Shown piece after piece: positions 34,046 to 42,602 of a stretch of 64,000 bases of DNA (the stretch's first letter is position 1; the number at the start of each line of letters is the position of its first letter). Position numbers and translations under genes: made by a program. The notes below the pieces were generated by a model, which saw only the letters and a program-made list of their open reading frames with translations, made no database searches and was not told where the DNA came from. The DNA comes from Halomonas qaidamensis (lineage in GTDB: Bacteria > Pseudomonadota > Gammaproteobacteria > Pseudomonadales > Halomonadaceae). Where the stretch lies: positions 1,426,001-1,490,000 of the forward strand of contig NZ_CP080627.1 in NCBI RefSeq assembly GCF_025917315.1, read 5' to 3'.

Positions 34046-35245
34046 TTAACGACTGCTTTTTTTAACATGGTTCAAGTTAGAAGCGGGGACTGCTTTTTTA
34101 ACCGGAAAGCCTTCGATTTCTTTGCGCTCAATCGTATTTTTCAAACGTTTTTCAATCGCACAAAGATTTTTAAAGTCACTGATGTCTACTAAAGAGATGG
34201 CTTCACCTGAGGCGCCTGCACGGCCGGTGCGGCCAATGCGGTGGATATACTCTTCTGGCTGAAAAGGTAAATCGTAATTCACCACTCGGCTCAGTTCACC
34301 AATATCCAACCCCCGAGCGGCTACCCCTGTGGCAACTAGGTACTTCAGTTCGCCCGCTTTGAACTGATCCAACACCTTCTCGCGCATGGCCTGGCTTCTG
34401 CCGCCATGGATGGAGTCCGCTTGAATGCCGCGCTTTTCCAGCTGAGCCACCAGTTTGGCCGCGCTGTGTTTTTTCTCGACAAAAATAAGCGCCTGATCCC
34501 ACGCTTGCTCGTTGATCAAGTGACTCAACAGGGCGGACTTGGTGTCCTTGTCTACCGTGATGAGCCATTGTTTGATCGTGGCGGCGGCGCGGACGTTGGG
34601 CGTAATGGAGATGTCAGTCGCCATGTCTGTCATCTTGCTGTCTGAAAACGCGTGAGCGATGGCGCGAACGTCATTGGTCATGGTGGCCGTGAACAACAGG
34701 TTCTGACGGTTTTCAGGCAGGCGCACGATTATTTTGTGGATATCATCGACAAAACCCATGTCGACCATTCTGTCCGCTTCGTCCAGCACCATGACTTGAA
34801 GTTCATCAAAGTGCAGCGCACGCTGATGGGCCAAATCCAGCAGTCTGCCCGGCGTGGCGACGAGAATATCTACTCCTTCGATGAGGCGTTCTTTTTGTGG
34901 CGCAGTGTCAACGCCGCCATATACCGCCATCGAGGTTAGGGGCGTGTGTTTAGCGTATTGAGCCACACTGGCTTCAACCTGAACTGCCAGCTCGCGGGTC
35001 GGCACTAGGATCAGTGCGCGAATGCGTTTGCCGCGCAGCGGTTCTGCTGCTTTACTGAATTTTTCCAACAGCGGCAGCACAAAGGCAGCGGTTTTGCCTG
35101 TGCCGGTTTGTGCGGTGGCGATCAGGTCTTTACCCGAAAGAATGGCTGGAATTGCTTGTTTCTGGATGGGCGTTGGCGTTTTGTAACCTAGTTCGGTGAT
35201 AGCTTGAACAAGAGGACTGGATAAACCGAGTTTTGAAAATGGCAT
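34046..35245 (-). CDS. rhlE: DEAD-box RNA helicase (RhlE-like)
   Basis: ATP-dependent RNA helicase for RNA folding or ribosome assembly. Motifs run in order: Q motif GYKTPTPIQKQAIP, I AQTGTGKTA, Ia PTRELAVQ, Ib TPGRLLDLA, II VLDEADRMVDMGF, III as TAT in LLFTATMT, then the second domain with VI HRIGRTGRAG. The tail is short and basic (KKSSR). The frame allows a start at 35260, but MPFSKLGLS at 35245 is the usual family N-terminus (399 residues). Subfamily naming is by resemblance. Single gene, convergent with the Rho-like gene. Confidence 0.9.
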   Translation of the reverse strand: MPFSKLGLSSPLVQAITELGYKTPTPIQKQAIPAILSGKDLIATAQTGTGKTAAFVLPLLEKFSKAAEPLRGKRIRALILVPTRELAVQVEASVAQYAKHTPLTSMAVYGGVDTAPQKERLIEGVDILVATPGRLLDLAHQRALHFDELQVMVLDEADRMVDMGFVDDIHKIIVRLPENRQNLLFTATMTNDVRAIAHAFSDSKMTDMATDISITPNVRAAATIKQWLITVDKDTKSALLSHLINEQAWDQALIFVEKKHSAAKLVAQLEKRGIQADSIHGGRSQAMREKVLDQFKAGELKYLVATGVAARGLDIGELSRVVNYDLPFQPEEYIHRIGRTGRAGASGEAISLVDISDFKNLCAIEKRLKNTIERKEIEGFPVKKAVPASNLNHVKKSSR

Positions 35246-35334
35246 TAGGCGCCCTGACATATCGTCGTAAGGTGTGTCGAAAATGAAAATTGATGCAGTA
35301 TAGCGTAAATGACGTCGACGTCAGTGGTTGCGGC

Positions 35335-36267
35335 TCACATGAATGTCCAGGCCAATACCCTCGTGATCTTATTTCCCTGCTTCATCTCTATTTCCCGTAC
35401 ATCCACTGCGCCGAGCTTACGAATTAACTTCTTGGCAGGCTTAACATTGTCAGTTTTTGAAACCAAGCTGGTAAACCAGCGACATTGAGCTGAATACAGC
35501 TTGCTTTCTCTTATCAGCTTTTTCAGAAACAGCTGTTCGCCGCCCTTACACCAAAGCTCTGCTCCCAGCCCGCCAAAATTCAGAGTGGGGGTTTGGGTCG
35601 TTGGTTTTTGTTCACCGCGACTGCGAGCAAGGTTATTGAGTTTAAGCTGGCTACCTTTAAGTGCTTCATCAAGCGAGGCATGGAAGGGCGGGTTGCAGAC
35701 GCTGACATCAAAAAACTCGCCAGCTTGAATAATCCCTTCAAAAATGTGGTTTTTATCGTGCTGCGTGCGCAGTGTGAAGCGTTCTTTGAGAGTGGGGTTA
35801 TTGGCGATAATTCTGGCTACGTTTTCAAGCGACTGAGGGTTAATGTCACTACCGACACATTGCCAGCCGTAAATTTGGCAGGCCAGTAGCGGGTAGATTC
35901 CATTTGCTCCAGTTCCGATATCGAGTAGCTTGATACTGCGCTGTTCAAGCCCCAACAAGTCAGCCATATAATGGATATAGTCGGCTCTGCCTGGGATGGG
36001 AGGGCAAAGCGCTCCCTCTGGAATATCCCAATCGACAATGTTGTAGTGCCGGTTTAATAACGCGGCATTAAGCGTTTTTACTGCCACTGGGTCTGCGAAA
36101 TCGATGGAGAGGTCGCCATGCGCGTTCGGTTTCACATGAGGGGCTAATGCAGGGTGGCTTTGTACGAGAGCCGAGAAGTCATAGCCTTGGTTGTGTAGAT
36201 TCCTTGGGTGCAGGCCTTTGCGAACAGGCCTAGCTTGGCTTTTTTCACTTCGATGGGGGTTGCTCAC
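35335..36267 (-). CDS. rlmF: 23S rRNA m6A1618 methyltransferase RlmF
   Basis: SAM-dependent N6-methylation of A1618 in 23S rRNA. The 310-residue sequence has the family N-terminus GLHPRNLHNQGYDFSALV, the SAM motif LLDIGTGANGIYPLLA near residue 115 and the catalytic NPPF in VSVCNPPFHAS near 192. The start appears to be GTG (MSNPHRSEKS), with no convincing ribosome site; no better ATG is near. Single gene. Confidence 0.92.
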   Translation of the reverse strand: MSNPHRSEKSQARPVRKGLHPRNLHNQGYDFSALVQSHPALAPHVKPNAHGDLSIDFADPVAVKTLNAALLNRHYNIVDWDIPEGALCPPIPGRADYIHYMADLLGLEQRSIKLLDIGTGANGIYPLLACQIYGWQCVGSDINPQSLENVARIIANNPTLKERFTLRTQHDKNHIFEGIIQAGEFFDVSVCNPPFHASLDEALKGSQLKLNNLARSRGEQKPTTQTPTLNFGGLGAELWCKGGEQLFLKKLIRESKLYSAQCRWFTSLVSKTDNVKPAKKLIRKLGAVDVREIEMKQGNKITRVLAWTFM

Positions 36268-36401
36268 AGTAATAGGCCCAAGGCTTGGAGTTCGATAGTA
36301 GAGTGGGACTTGCTTAGCCGGTGATTATAAGCTTAATGGTTGTGACGTGCATGCTCGGTAGTCCGAGGGTAAGTTCGAGGTGGCGAGAGGCTTGCTGTCC
36401 A

Positions 36402-36551
36402 TTACGCGTTTGTTTCTTGTCGGGTTCTGGCCTTTTGCTCTGCCTGATCCAGAAGTACAGGGCCGCTACCTGATTCTGCCAGTTTTTTTAAAAGCTGCTG
36501 CCAGTCTTCAACTGTTGGCGTGCGGTTATCAAACGACTCTCTGTCATGCAT
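36402..36551 (-). CDS. Possible small protein of 49 residues
   Basis: An open frame on the minus strand reads MHDRESFDNRTPTVEDWQQL, continues LLKKLAESGSGPVLLDQ and ends KARTRQETNA. The composition is protein-like (amphipathic helix WQQLLKKLAE) and it fills a gap otherwise without genes (36268-36584). I do not recognise it. There is no good Shine-Dalgarno, so it may be a remnant of a longer gene. Confidence 0.35.
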   Translation of the reverse strand: MHDRESFDNRTPTVEDWQQLLKKLAESGSGPVLLDQAEQKARTRQETNA

Positions 36552-36584
36552 TGGTTCAGCTGACCATCAGTAAGGAATATTTAA

Positions 36585-37010
36585 ATGATTCGTAAATGCC
36601 GAGAGAGGGATATTGACCAGATATTGGAGATATGGCTTTCAGCATCGATTAAAGCGCACGCTTTTGTTGAGGCGGAATTTTGGGCGTCAAAGGTTAACGA
36701 AATGCGAGATGTTTATATCCCCGCATCGGAGACGTTTGTCTTCGAATCTGACAATCAGATAGCGGGATTCTACAGTTTGTACGGAAATACGCTGGCTGCC
36801 ATTTTTGTGTCCCCTGAATTACAAGGCGAAGGTGTGGGGTCAGCGATGCTTGATGATGCCAAGAGCAGAAGGGAGTGTTTGCAACTGTCGGTCTACCAGG
36901 AAAATACTCCCAGTATCAACTTTTATAAAAAGCAGGGGTTTATTTTATTAGGTGAGCAAGTTGATGAGCTAACTGGCCATCCAGAGTTAGTTATGGAGTA
37001 TTACGGTTAA
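36585..37010 (+). CDS. GNAT acetyltransferase (YjaB-like)
   Basis: GCN5-related N-acetyltransferase of 141 residues. The acetyl-CoA pyrophosphate loop reads VSPELQGEGVGSAMLDDAK near residue 85, followed by the beta6/alpha4 segment YQENTPSINFYKKQGFILLG. The N-terminus MIRKCRERDIDQILEIW is like YjaB-type enzymes; substrate unknown. AAGGAA seven bases before the ATG supports the start. Its stop codon adjoins an attC-like hairpin at 37011-37056, so it may have entered as a cassette. Confidence 0.85.
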   Translation: MIRKCRERDIDQILEIWLSASIKAHAFVEAEFWASKVNEMRDVYIPASETFVFESDNQIAGFYSLYGNTLAAIFVSPELQGEGVGSAMLDDAKSRRECLQLSVYQENTPSINFYKKQGFILLGEQVDELTGHPELVMEYYG

Positions 37011-37060
37011 CAACGCGTTGTGGCCGCTTGTAGGTCACTTCGCATAAACCAGCAAAGCGT
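37008..37060 (+). other. Weak attC-like hairpin after the GNAT gene
   Basis: CAACGC-GTTG-TGG near 37011-37024 is complementary, with small bulges, to CCA-GCAAA-GCGTTG near 37041-37056. It begins directly at the GNAT stop codon. The terminal boxes fit the attC consensus poorly (GTTGAGA instead of GTTRRRY), and a competing GTGGCC/GGTCAC stem exists. It could be an ordinary hairpin. Confidence 0.3.
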
Positions 37061-37098
37061 TGAGATATGCGTTAACAGACCTTAAGCAAGGAATAGAG

Positions 37099-37644
37099 AT
37101 GGATCATGAAGCGCTGATTAAACAATGGATAATGAGTGATTCTGATCGCTTGGAGGCGCTGACTATCGCGGCTGCGCAGAAGCTGCCGGGTTGGTGTCTT
37201 GCTGCTGGATTCGTGAGAAATTTGGTGTGGGACAAGCTGCATGACTTTTCAGCGAGTACGCCATTGAACGACATTGATTTAATTTACTTCGATTCAAACG
37301 ACGTAAGTGTTTCTCGTGATCGTGAGATTGAGCAAGGGTTAAGAGGCGTCTCAACCTTTCCCTGGTCAGTAAAGAACCAAGCAAGAATGCATGAGCGAAA
37401 TAGGGACTGTCCGTATACCTCAACTGAAGATGCGATGAGTTTCTGGGTCGAAGTGGAAACTGCGGTAGGTGCTGCGTTGGGTGATAATGGGGAGGTCATC
37501 ATTGTGGCTCCCTTTGGCGTTAAGCCGCTGTTTGACTATACCGTTACATTAAATCCTAAACGGCCAAAACGAACGGATTTTGAAGCTCGGGTATACAACA
37601 AGCAGTGGCTGCAAACTTGGCCAAAACTGGTGGTAAATGCTTAG
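37099..37644 (+). CDS. Nucleotidyltransferase family protein (NTP_transf_6/DUF925-like)
   Basis: A 181-residue protein resembling the NTP_transf_6 family of uncharacterised nucleotidyltransferases. Visible are AAGFVRNLVWDKLH near residue 36, the metal-binding-type NDIDLIYFD near 56 (two Asp in DxD), and the C-terminal PFGVKPLFDYTVTLNPKRP. AAGGAA seven bases before ATG 37099 is chosen over an upstream in-frame start at 37060. It follows the GNAT gene by 88 bases. A GC-rich stretch that can fold (CCCGGC near 37679, GCCGGG near 37707) follows. Confidence 0.82.
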   Translation: MDHEALIKQWIMSDSDRLEALTIAAAQKLPGWCLAAGFVRNLVWDKLHDFSASTPLNDIDLIYFDSNDVSVSRDREIEQGLRGVSTFPWSVKNQARMHERNRDCPYTSTEDAMSFWVEVETAVGAALGDNGEVIIVAPFGVKPLFDYTVTLNPKRPKRTDFEARVYNKQWLQTWPKLVVNA

Positions 37645-37867
37645 CAAGGTAGCAGATGACTGTACCGTACAAACCAAACCCGGCACCGCTGCGCGCTGCT
37701 TTTGCGCCGGGCCGCCGCTGCGGGTGCGCTTCGCTTACCACGCACTACAACACCTGTTAATTTAATGCGTTGCCGAATCGTAGTGCGGTGTAACGCATGG
37801 CAAGGAGCAGCAGTTTCATTTTTACATGCTGGAAAATAACGTATTTAGATTCTTAGGACGCCCTTAC

Positions 37868-38446
37868 ATGAACATTGGCATCTATATCTATGACCAAGCA
37901 GAAGTACTCGATTTCTCGGGCCCCTTTGAAGTTTTTACGACGGCCAGTCGCGTCAGTGATGAAGACGCGCCGTTTTCAGTATTTTTAATTGCTGAAAAAG
38001 ACGGCCCGGTAACTGCTAGGGCGGGATACCAGGTGTTGCCAAATGCCACCATCGATAATCACCCGCCTATGGATGTATTGATTATTGTCGGTGGTGTGCA
38101 CACGGGTGAAATGGCAAACGAAAAGGTAAAGGCCTGGATTGCAGATCAAGCAGCCATAGTGCAGCAGGTGGCCACAGTGTGTACTGGTATCTTCCTGTTT
38201 GCTAATGCACAACCCGGCCTGAAAGGAAGAGTGACTACCCACTGGGACGATCAAGGTGATTTGCGAACTCAGTTTCCGCAGCTTGATGTGGTGGAAGACG
38301 TGCGCTGGGTAGACGATGGCGGTGTCATTAGTTCAGGTGGCATCTCGGCGGGGATCGATATGTGCTTACACTTGGTCGCCAAGTTACGCAGCACCGAGCT
38401 TGCGGAGAAAACAGCGCGGCAAATGGAATATCGCTGGGATAGATAA
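37868..38446 (+). CDS. DJ-1/PfpI family protein
   Basis: Class I glutamine amidotransferase-like fold of 192 residues, close to the type found as the N-terminal half of GlxA-type AraC regulators and to isonitrile hydratases. Motifs: IYIYDQAEVLDFSGPFEVF at the start, VLIIVGG near 74, the nucleophile-elbow Cys in VATVCTGIFLFA near 108 and ISSGGISAGIDM near 156. No helix-turn-helix domain follows. The ATG at 37868 with AGGA ten bases upstream is preferred over 37826. Substrate unknown. Confidence 0.85.
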   Translation: MNIGIYIYDQAEVLDFSGPFEVFTTASRVSDEDAPFSVFLIAEKDGPVTARAGYQVLPNATIDNHPPMDVLIIVGGVHTGEMANEKVKAWIADQAAIVQQVATVCTGIFLFANAQPGLKGRVTTHWDDQGDLRTQFPQLDVVEDVRWVDDGGVISSGGISAGIDMCLHLVAKLRSTELAEKTARQMEYRWDR

Positions 38447-38570
38447 AGTAAGTGCCTTGCAGAAGTATTACTTAAAGCCTTATCAGGCGGTTTATAATGT
38501 TTCTTATAGCCGCTACGTAACTAAAAAATTAGCGGCGATATTAACGTTGAGTGAAGGAAGGTGGTTGGTA

Positions 38571-39014
38571 ATGATTAACACCAAAATATATAAAGCGGTT
38601 TATGAACTAGCTGAAAAGCTTATGAAGGCCGCTGCGAAAGATGACCGCGCGACCTTTGAGGCTCTCTATGCAGAGTTGCAGGCGATTTGTATCGATAACG
38701 AACACACCGATAAAGATCACCCAGAGCAGTGGGAAACCCTGGCTGACTTTACCGAGGAGTTAGAGGATGCGCTGCCGATCTACCAAAAAGCCCTTGAGAA
38801 AGCCATTGCGAAGAACTCGAAAGACCATATGGCTTCTATCGGTTTTTCCATGGCAATGTTGCAAGTAGAGCTAGGCCAAACGGATGAGGCGATCGAAATG
38901 CTGCAACATGCTAAAGTCAGCGCCAACAAAATTGAAGATAATGAGTTGCAAGCTGAGATAAATCAGCTGCTCGAAAAGCTAACCTCCAATCAGGACCCCA
39001 ATTTTGACCAATAA
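38571..39014 (+). CDS. TPR-like helical protein
   Basis: A 147-residue, acidic, all-helical protein I cannot name. The middle and end look like tetratricopeptide repeats: LPIYQKALEKAIAKNSKDHM followed by ASIGFSMAMLQVELGQTDEA and IEMLQHAKVSANKIED. The frame is open upstream through the DJ-1 gene, but MINTKIYKAVYELAEKLM at 38571, after GGAAGGTGG, is a natural start. Its 3' end overlaps the yehS start by 11 bases, so the two are co-translated. Confidence 0.75.
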   Translation: MINTKIYKAVYELAEKLMKAAAKDDRATFEALYAELQAICIDNEHTDKDHPEQWETLADFTEELEDALPIYQKALEKAIAKNSKDHMASIGFSMAMLQVELGQTDEAIEMLQHAKVSANKIEDNELQAEINQLLEKLTSNQDPNFDQ

Positions 39015-39489
39015 CGATATTTTTCGCCGTATCCGCTATGCTTTTGATTTAAAAGATAAAACCATCGTGGATATCTTCGCGCTGGCAGACGTTAGTGTAA
39101 GCCAAGAGCAAGTGACCGCTTGGCTAAAAAAAGATGAAGATGACGCTTTCGTTACGATGAAAAATAAAGAGCTGGCGTCGTTTCTTAATGGATTCATCAG
39201 TTTTAAGCGCGGCAAGCGTGAAGGCCCACAGCCAGTGCCTGAAGCGCAATTAAATAATAATATGGTTTTCCAGAAGCTGCGTATTGCGCTGAATATGAAA
39301 GCCGAAGATGTTTTAGAAGTGTTTGAGCTGGTGGGCTTACCGCTAAGCCACCATGAGCTCAGCGCTTTTTTCCGTAAGCCAAGTCATAAGAATTACCGTG
39401 AGTGTAAAGATCAAATGCTGCGTAATTTCTTGCTCGGTATTCAGCGCCAGCTACGGCCTGGCTCGAACGACGCAGGTTCTGAGTCTTAA
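39004..39489 (+). CDS. yehS: DUF1456 family protein YehS
   Basis: A 161-residue member of the DUF1456/YehS family, function unknown. It consists of two related halves, each with a helical RRIRYAFDL / KLRIALNM start, an acidic DIFAL / VFELVGL helix and a conserved FLNGFI or FLLGIQ end; NNNMVF and HKNYRECKDQMLRNF are typical. The start is TTG (TTG ACC AAT AAC) with AGGA ten bases upstream, overlapping the previous gene. Confidence 0.87.
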   Translation: MTNNDIFRRIRYAFDLKDKTIVDIFALADVSVSQEQVTAWLKKDEDDAFVTMKNKELASFLNGFISFKRGKREGPQPVPEAQLNNNMVFQKLRIALNMKAEDVLEVFELVGLPLSHHELSAFFRKPSHKNYRECKDQMLRNFLLGIQRQLRPGSNDAGSES

Positions 39490-39567
39490 GTTCAGCGCGT
39501 TACACCTCGCTTTATATCACACGGTAATGGTAAGAGGGGAGCACAAGGCCTCTCTGCCTTATCGGCG

Positions 39568-40323
39568 CTAGCGCTTCACGCACACAAAAATCGCATTGCC
39601 TGAAAGGCTATCCCAAGGGGTAATGGTCTGGTAGTTGTGCTCAAATACATGCACCTCAAAATAAGGCGTCAGTAGGGCGGTTAATTCTGTAAAGCTGACC
39701 GCTACCATGGGGTGCTCATCGTTCCAAATTTGGGTAGTGTCGGCGTTAGTTTTTTCAATACTCAGCCTAAGCGATTGCTTTTCACCGTGCCCGTCGTAGT
39801 GCCAACCCGAGCGAAACGTAAAAACATCATCGTCTTGTTTGGCGCTGTGTTTAACCCATAAATCGTTGTTAATTTTGTTTTTATCCACCGCGTTAAAATA
39901 GAAAACGCCGCCCTGTTTTAGCGCGCGGTGGGCGCTGGCAATACACTTTTTTAGCTTTTCAATCCCATCGTTGTAGTGGATTGAGTACAAAAAGCAGGTG
40001 ATTAAATCAAGAGATTCACTGACTTCGAACGTGCTCATATCTTGCAGTGAAAAAAACGCTTCTGGGCAACGCGTGGCGGCGATATCCAGCATGGGTTGGT
40101 TAATATCAAGCCCACTGCTGAGATAGCCAACATCAATAAAGTGACGAACATGAGGACCCGTGCCACAAGCTAAATCAAGGTGCGTATGCCCGCCATTGCC
40201 GAAAATCTGATGGAGCCGATGAATGGCGTTGCTTTGCGCTTGGTAGTCGATATCGACGCACATCAAATCGTAGTAGCCAGATAGGTCGGTATAGAGTGCG
40301 TTGGCGGACAGATTGGCGGACAT
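39568..40323 (-). CDS. Class I SAM-dependent methyltransferase
   Basis: A 251-residue Rossmann-fold methyltransferase of the small-molecule type. SAM motif I is LDLACGTGPHVRHF near residue 49, motif II GLDINQPMLDIA near 70, and the post-motif SLDLITCFLYSIHY near 103 is typical of the Methyltransf_25 group. Substrate unknown. AGG lies six bases before the ATG. Single gene, convergent with yehS. Confidence 0.85.
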   Translation of the reverse strand: MSANLSANALYTDLSGYYDLMCVDIDYQAQSNAIHRLHQIFGNGGHTHLDLACGTGPHVRHFIDVGYLSSGLDINQPMLDIAATRCPEAFFSLQDMSTFEVSESLDLITCFLYSIHYNDGIEKLKKCIASAHRALKQGGVFYFNAVDKNKINNDLWVKHSAKQDDDVFTFRSGWHYDGHGEKQSLRLSIEKTNADTTQIWNDEHPMVAVSFTELTALLTPYFEVHVFEHNYQTITPWDSLSGNAIFVCVKR

Positions 40324-40478
40324 AGTAGCCTAATGGTGGGCGCTGTAATATTGGGGGGCGCATAGTAAACGAGCGGAGAAGGTTTTAGAAGCGGGGTGAT
40401 ATCGCTGTTAAAGAAATCCGATGATTTTCCGATAATTGCTTTAGAGGAAAAGTCGCCAAGCCGCCACAAGAGTCAGCC

Positions 40479-40889
40479 ATGTCAAAATCCCCTGTCTTTG
40501 TTCTCGCTGCAATACTGCTTAGCCTGACCACCTATTATGCTCAGGCGTCTGCTCAGACGGCAGAAGCAGCGGCGCTTGCGTGGTTAGAATCAATTGATAA
40601 TGATGAGATCGAACAAGCTTGGGAGACCTCATCGCCACTTCTAAAAACGCCTCTATCGCCCAACATGCTTAGACGTATCATTGAACTAGCACGTCATGAG
40701 TTTGGACCGGTAGAATCTCGTCGGAAAGTGCAAGTCTCTCACTACCAATCTATGCCGGGTGCGCCAGATGGTGACTACATGGTGTTTATCTTTCATACTC
40801 GATTTGAAAATAAAGCGAGAGGAATTGAGACCGTAACACCTCATCTGGAAAATGGAGAGTGGCGAGTCAGCGGTTATTATGTGCAATAG
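40479..40889 (+). CDS. DUF4019 domain protein, exported
   Basis: A 136-residue protein with a signal peptide (MSKSPVFVLAAILLSLTTYY, cleavage near AQASA). The mature part matches the DUF4019 pattern: AAALAWLESIDNDEIEQAWE then, C-terminally, FENKARGIETVTPHLENG and EWRVSGYYVQ. Probably periplasmic; function unknown. Followed 34 bases later by the monooxygenase-like gene. Confidence 0.82.
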   Translation: MSKSPVFVLAAILLSLTTYYAQASAQTAEAAALAWLESIDNDEIEQAWETSSPLLKTPLSPNMLRRIIELARHEFGPVESRRKVQVSHYQSMPGAPDGDYMVFIFHTRFENKARGIETVTPHLENGEWRVSGYYVQ

Positions 40890-40923
40890 TACTGTAATAA
40901 ATCTTTGTAATAGGTTTGTGTAA

Positions 40924-41283
40924 ATGACTGATGCCGTAACCAATACGAATCAAGGTAGTGATGCTATGCCTAGTATTGCTAATACGCCCGAGCCTCCTTA
41001 CTACGCGGTTATTTTTACTTCCCTGCGCACCAATATTGATAATGGCTACGATGCAATGGCTGCTCGCATGGTGGAGCTTGCGGCTCAGCAGCGGGGGTTT
41101 TTAGGGGTTGAATCTGCTCGAAACGAAGTGGGCGTTACTGTTTCATACTGGACTGATTTGGCTTCGATAAAAGCGTGGAAAGCGCACGCAGAGCATCAGG
41201 AAGCCCAGCGACTAGGCCATCAGCAGTGGTACCAGCATTTTAAAACGCGCATTGCCAAAGTCGAGCGAGAGTATGGTATTTAA
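40924..41283 (+). CDS. Antibiotic biosynthesis monooxygenase (ABM) domain protein
   Basis: A 119-residue dimeric ferredoxin-like fold of the ABM family (YgiN-like). YYAVIFTSLRT near residue 25, AAQQRGFLGVESARNEVGVT near 53 and SYWTDLASIKAWKAHAEHQE near 73 are the family core. Real substrates of stand-alone members are mostly unknown. A later ATG at 40966 could also be the start. Confidence 0.82.
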   Translation: MTDAVTNTNQGSDAMPSIANTPEPPYYAVIFTSLRTNIDNGYDAMAARMVELAAQQRGFLGVESARNEVGVTVSYWTDLASIKAWKAHAEHQEAQRLGHQQWYQHFKTRIAKVEREYGI

Positions 41284-41294
41284 AATATCAACGT

Positions 41295-41313
41295 AGCCTA
41301 GGCAGGCTTTTTG
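41295..41313 (+). terminator. Short terminator after the ABM gene
   Basis: A 5-bp stem AGCCT/AGGCT with AGGC loop is followed by TTTT (41309-41312). It is small but lies in the convergent gap before the LysE-type gene. Confidence 0.5.
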
Positions 41314-41323
41314 CTGATTAAAT

Positions 41324-41935
41324 TTAAGATGCTAACCTCAAGGCAAAGCCAATAATCAGTGTTCCAAATACCCAGCGTTGTAATGTTTGCCTTTTTTGAT
41401 GGCTGGCAAACCAGCGCTGCATCTGCGCTCCCAGGCAGGCATATAGCGCATCGTACAAAAGTCCTACACCCACTAGCACAGCCCCCAATAAAGTAAACTG
41501 GAGCGCAACATCACCCTGTTGGGTGTGAACGAACTGGGGTAATAACACCGAACAAAACAGCAGCGATTTTGGATTTAGCAGGTTCGTTAAAAGACCCCGT
41601 CTCCAAGCTAGGTAATAGCTACCGGTGAGCGATGCTTGCGGTTTGTTAGTAATGGTGCGCTGTTTGGTACGAATTAGCTGTACGCCCACCCAAATCAAGT
41701 AGGCAGCGCCGAGATAACGAACAGCATCAAAAAGCCACGGGGCGGCTACAAATAGGGCGGCTAGGCCCAAGCCGGCTAACGCCACATGCAGCCCTCGGGC
41801 AATAGCTAACCCTAACGCTGTGGCTAGCCCATGTCCTCGGCCTAGCGTACTACTGGTATGCAGCACCAACAGCATATCCGGGCCTGGAATCAGGTAAACA
41901 ATGGCTAATGCGCTAATAAAAAGTCCGATTTCCAT
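41324..41935 (-). CDS. LysE/RhtB family amino acid exporter
   Basis: Inner-membrane exporter of 203 residues with about six hydrophobic segments. The family signature IPGPDMLLVLHTSSTLGRGH lies near residue 16, GAAYLIWVGVQLIR near 75 and RGLLTNLLNPKSLLFC near 113. Divergent from an Lrp-type regulator with 141 bases between; such pairs commonly form a regulator/exporter unit. Substrate unknown. Confidence 0.88.
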   Translation of the reverse strand: MEIGLFISALAIVYLIPGPDMLLVLHTSSTLGRGHGLATALGLAIARGLHVALAGLGLAALFVAAPWLFDAVRYLGAAYLIWVGVQLIRTKQRTITNKPQASLTGSYYLAWRRGLLTNLLNPKSLLFCSVLLPQFVHTQQGDVALQFTLLGAVLVGVGLLYDALYACLGAQMQRWFASHQKRQTLQRWVFGTLIIGFALRLAS

Positions 41936-42076
41936 GGCCCCTCCTCAAGATTGCACGTAGTGACTTTATAAAGGGCATGGTACCGTTAAATTGATGAGTG
42001 ATTTCTTGCCATTTACGCTCATGAAACATCAATTATTGGTATTTTGTGCCAACTAAGTGTGGGGTAATACTTACTT

Positions 42077-42562
42077 ATGCCAAGTAGTCAGTTAGATGCT
42101 ACCGACCGACGCATTCTTGCGTTGTTACAGGGGGATGCTCGCTTAACCAATGTGGAGCTTGCGGAGAAAGTAAATTTGTCGCCGTCGCCCTGCTTACGCC
42201 GGGTGCGACGCTTGGAAGCAAGCGGTATTATTCGTGGCTACCACGCGGAGCTTGATCGTCGAAGCGTCGGGCTGGAATTAACGGTGTTTGTGGGCATTAA
42301 GGTAGAACGACACCATGAAGAGCAAGCTAATGCTTTCCGGGAAGCAGTGGTTGAACTGCCGGAAGTAGCCACAGCGCATTTGGTGTCTGGTGAATCGGAT
42401 TTTCTGCTACAGGTGGTAGTGCCTAGCTTGGCTGCATACGAGGCGTTTTTAACGGGGACGTTGCTGCGCTTACCAGGTGTGAGCGATATTCGCAGCAACT
42501 TTGCTATTCAGCCGGTGAAGGAGTACGGCACATTACCACTGGATAATAGCAATAAGGCCTAG
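42077..42562 (+). CDS. Lrp/AsnC family transcriptional regulator
   Basis: A 161-residue feast/famine regulator. N-terminal helix-turn-helix LDATDRRILALLQGDARLTN to VNLSPSPCLRRVRRLE, linker GIIRGYHAELD, and the C-terminal RAM (ligand-binding) domain with VATAHLVSGESDFLLQVVVP. It faces the LysE-type exporter gene and probably controls it in response to an amino acid. Confidence 0.92.
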   Translation: MPSSQLDATDRRILALLQGDARLTNVELAEKVNLSPSPCLRRVRRLEASGIIRGYHAELDRRSVGLELTVFVGIKVERHHEEQANAFREAVVELPEVATAHLVSGESDFLLQVVVPSLAAYEAFLTGTLLRLPGVSDIRSNFAIQPVKEYGTLPLDNSNKA

Positions 42563-42602
42563 TGGGGTAGTCGAGAGATGAAGAAGGCCTTCGGTTTTGT
42601 GA

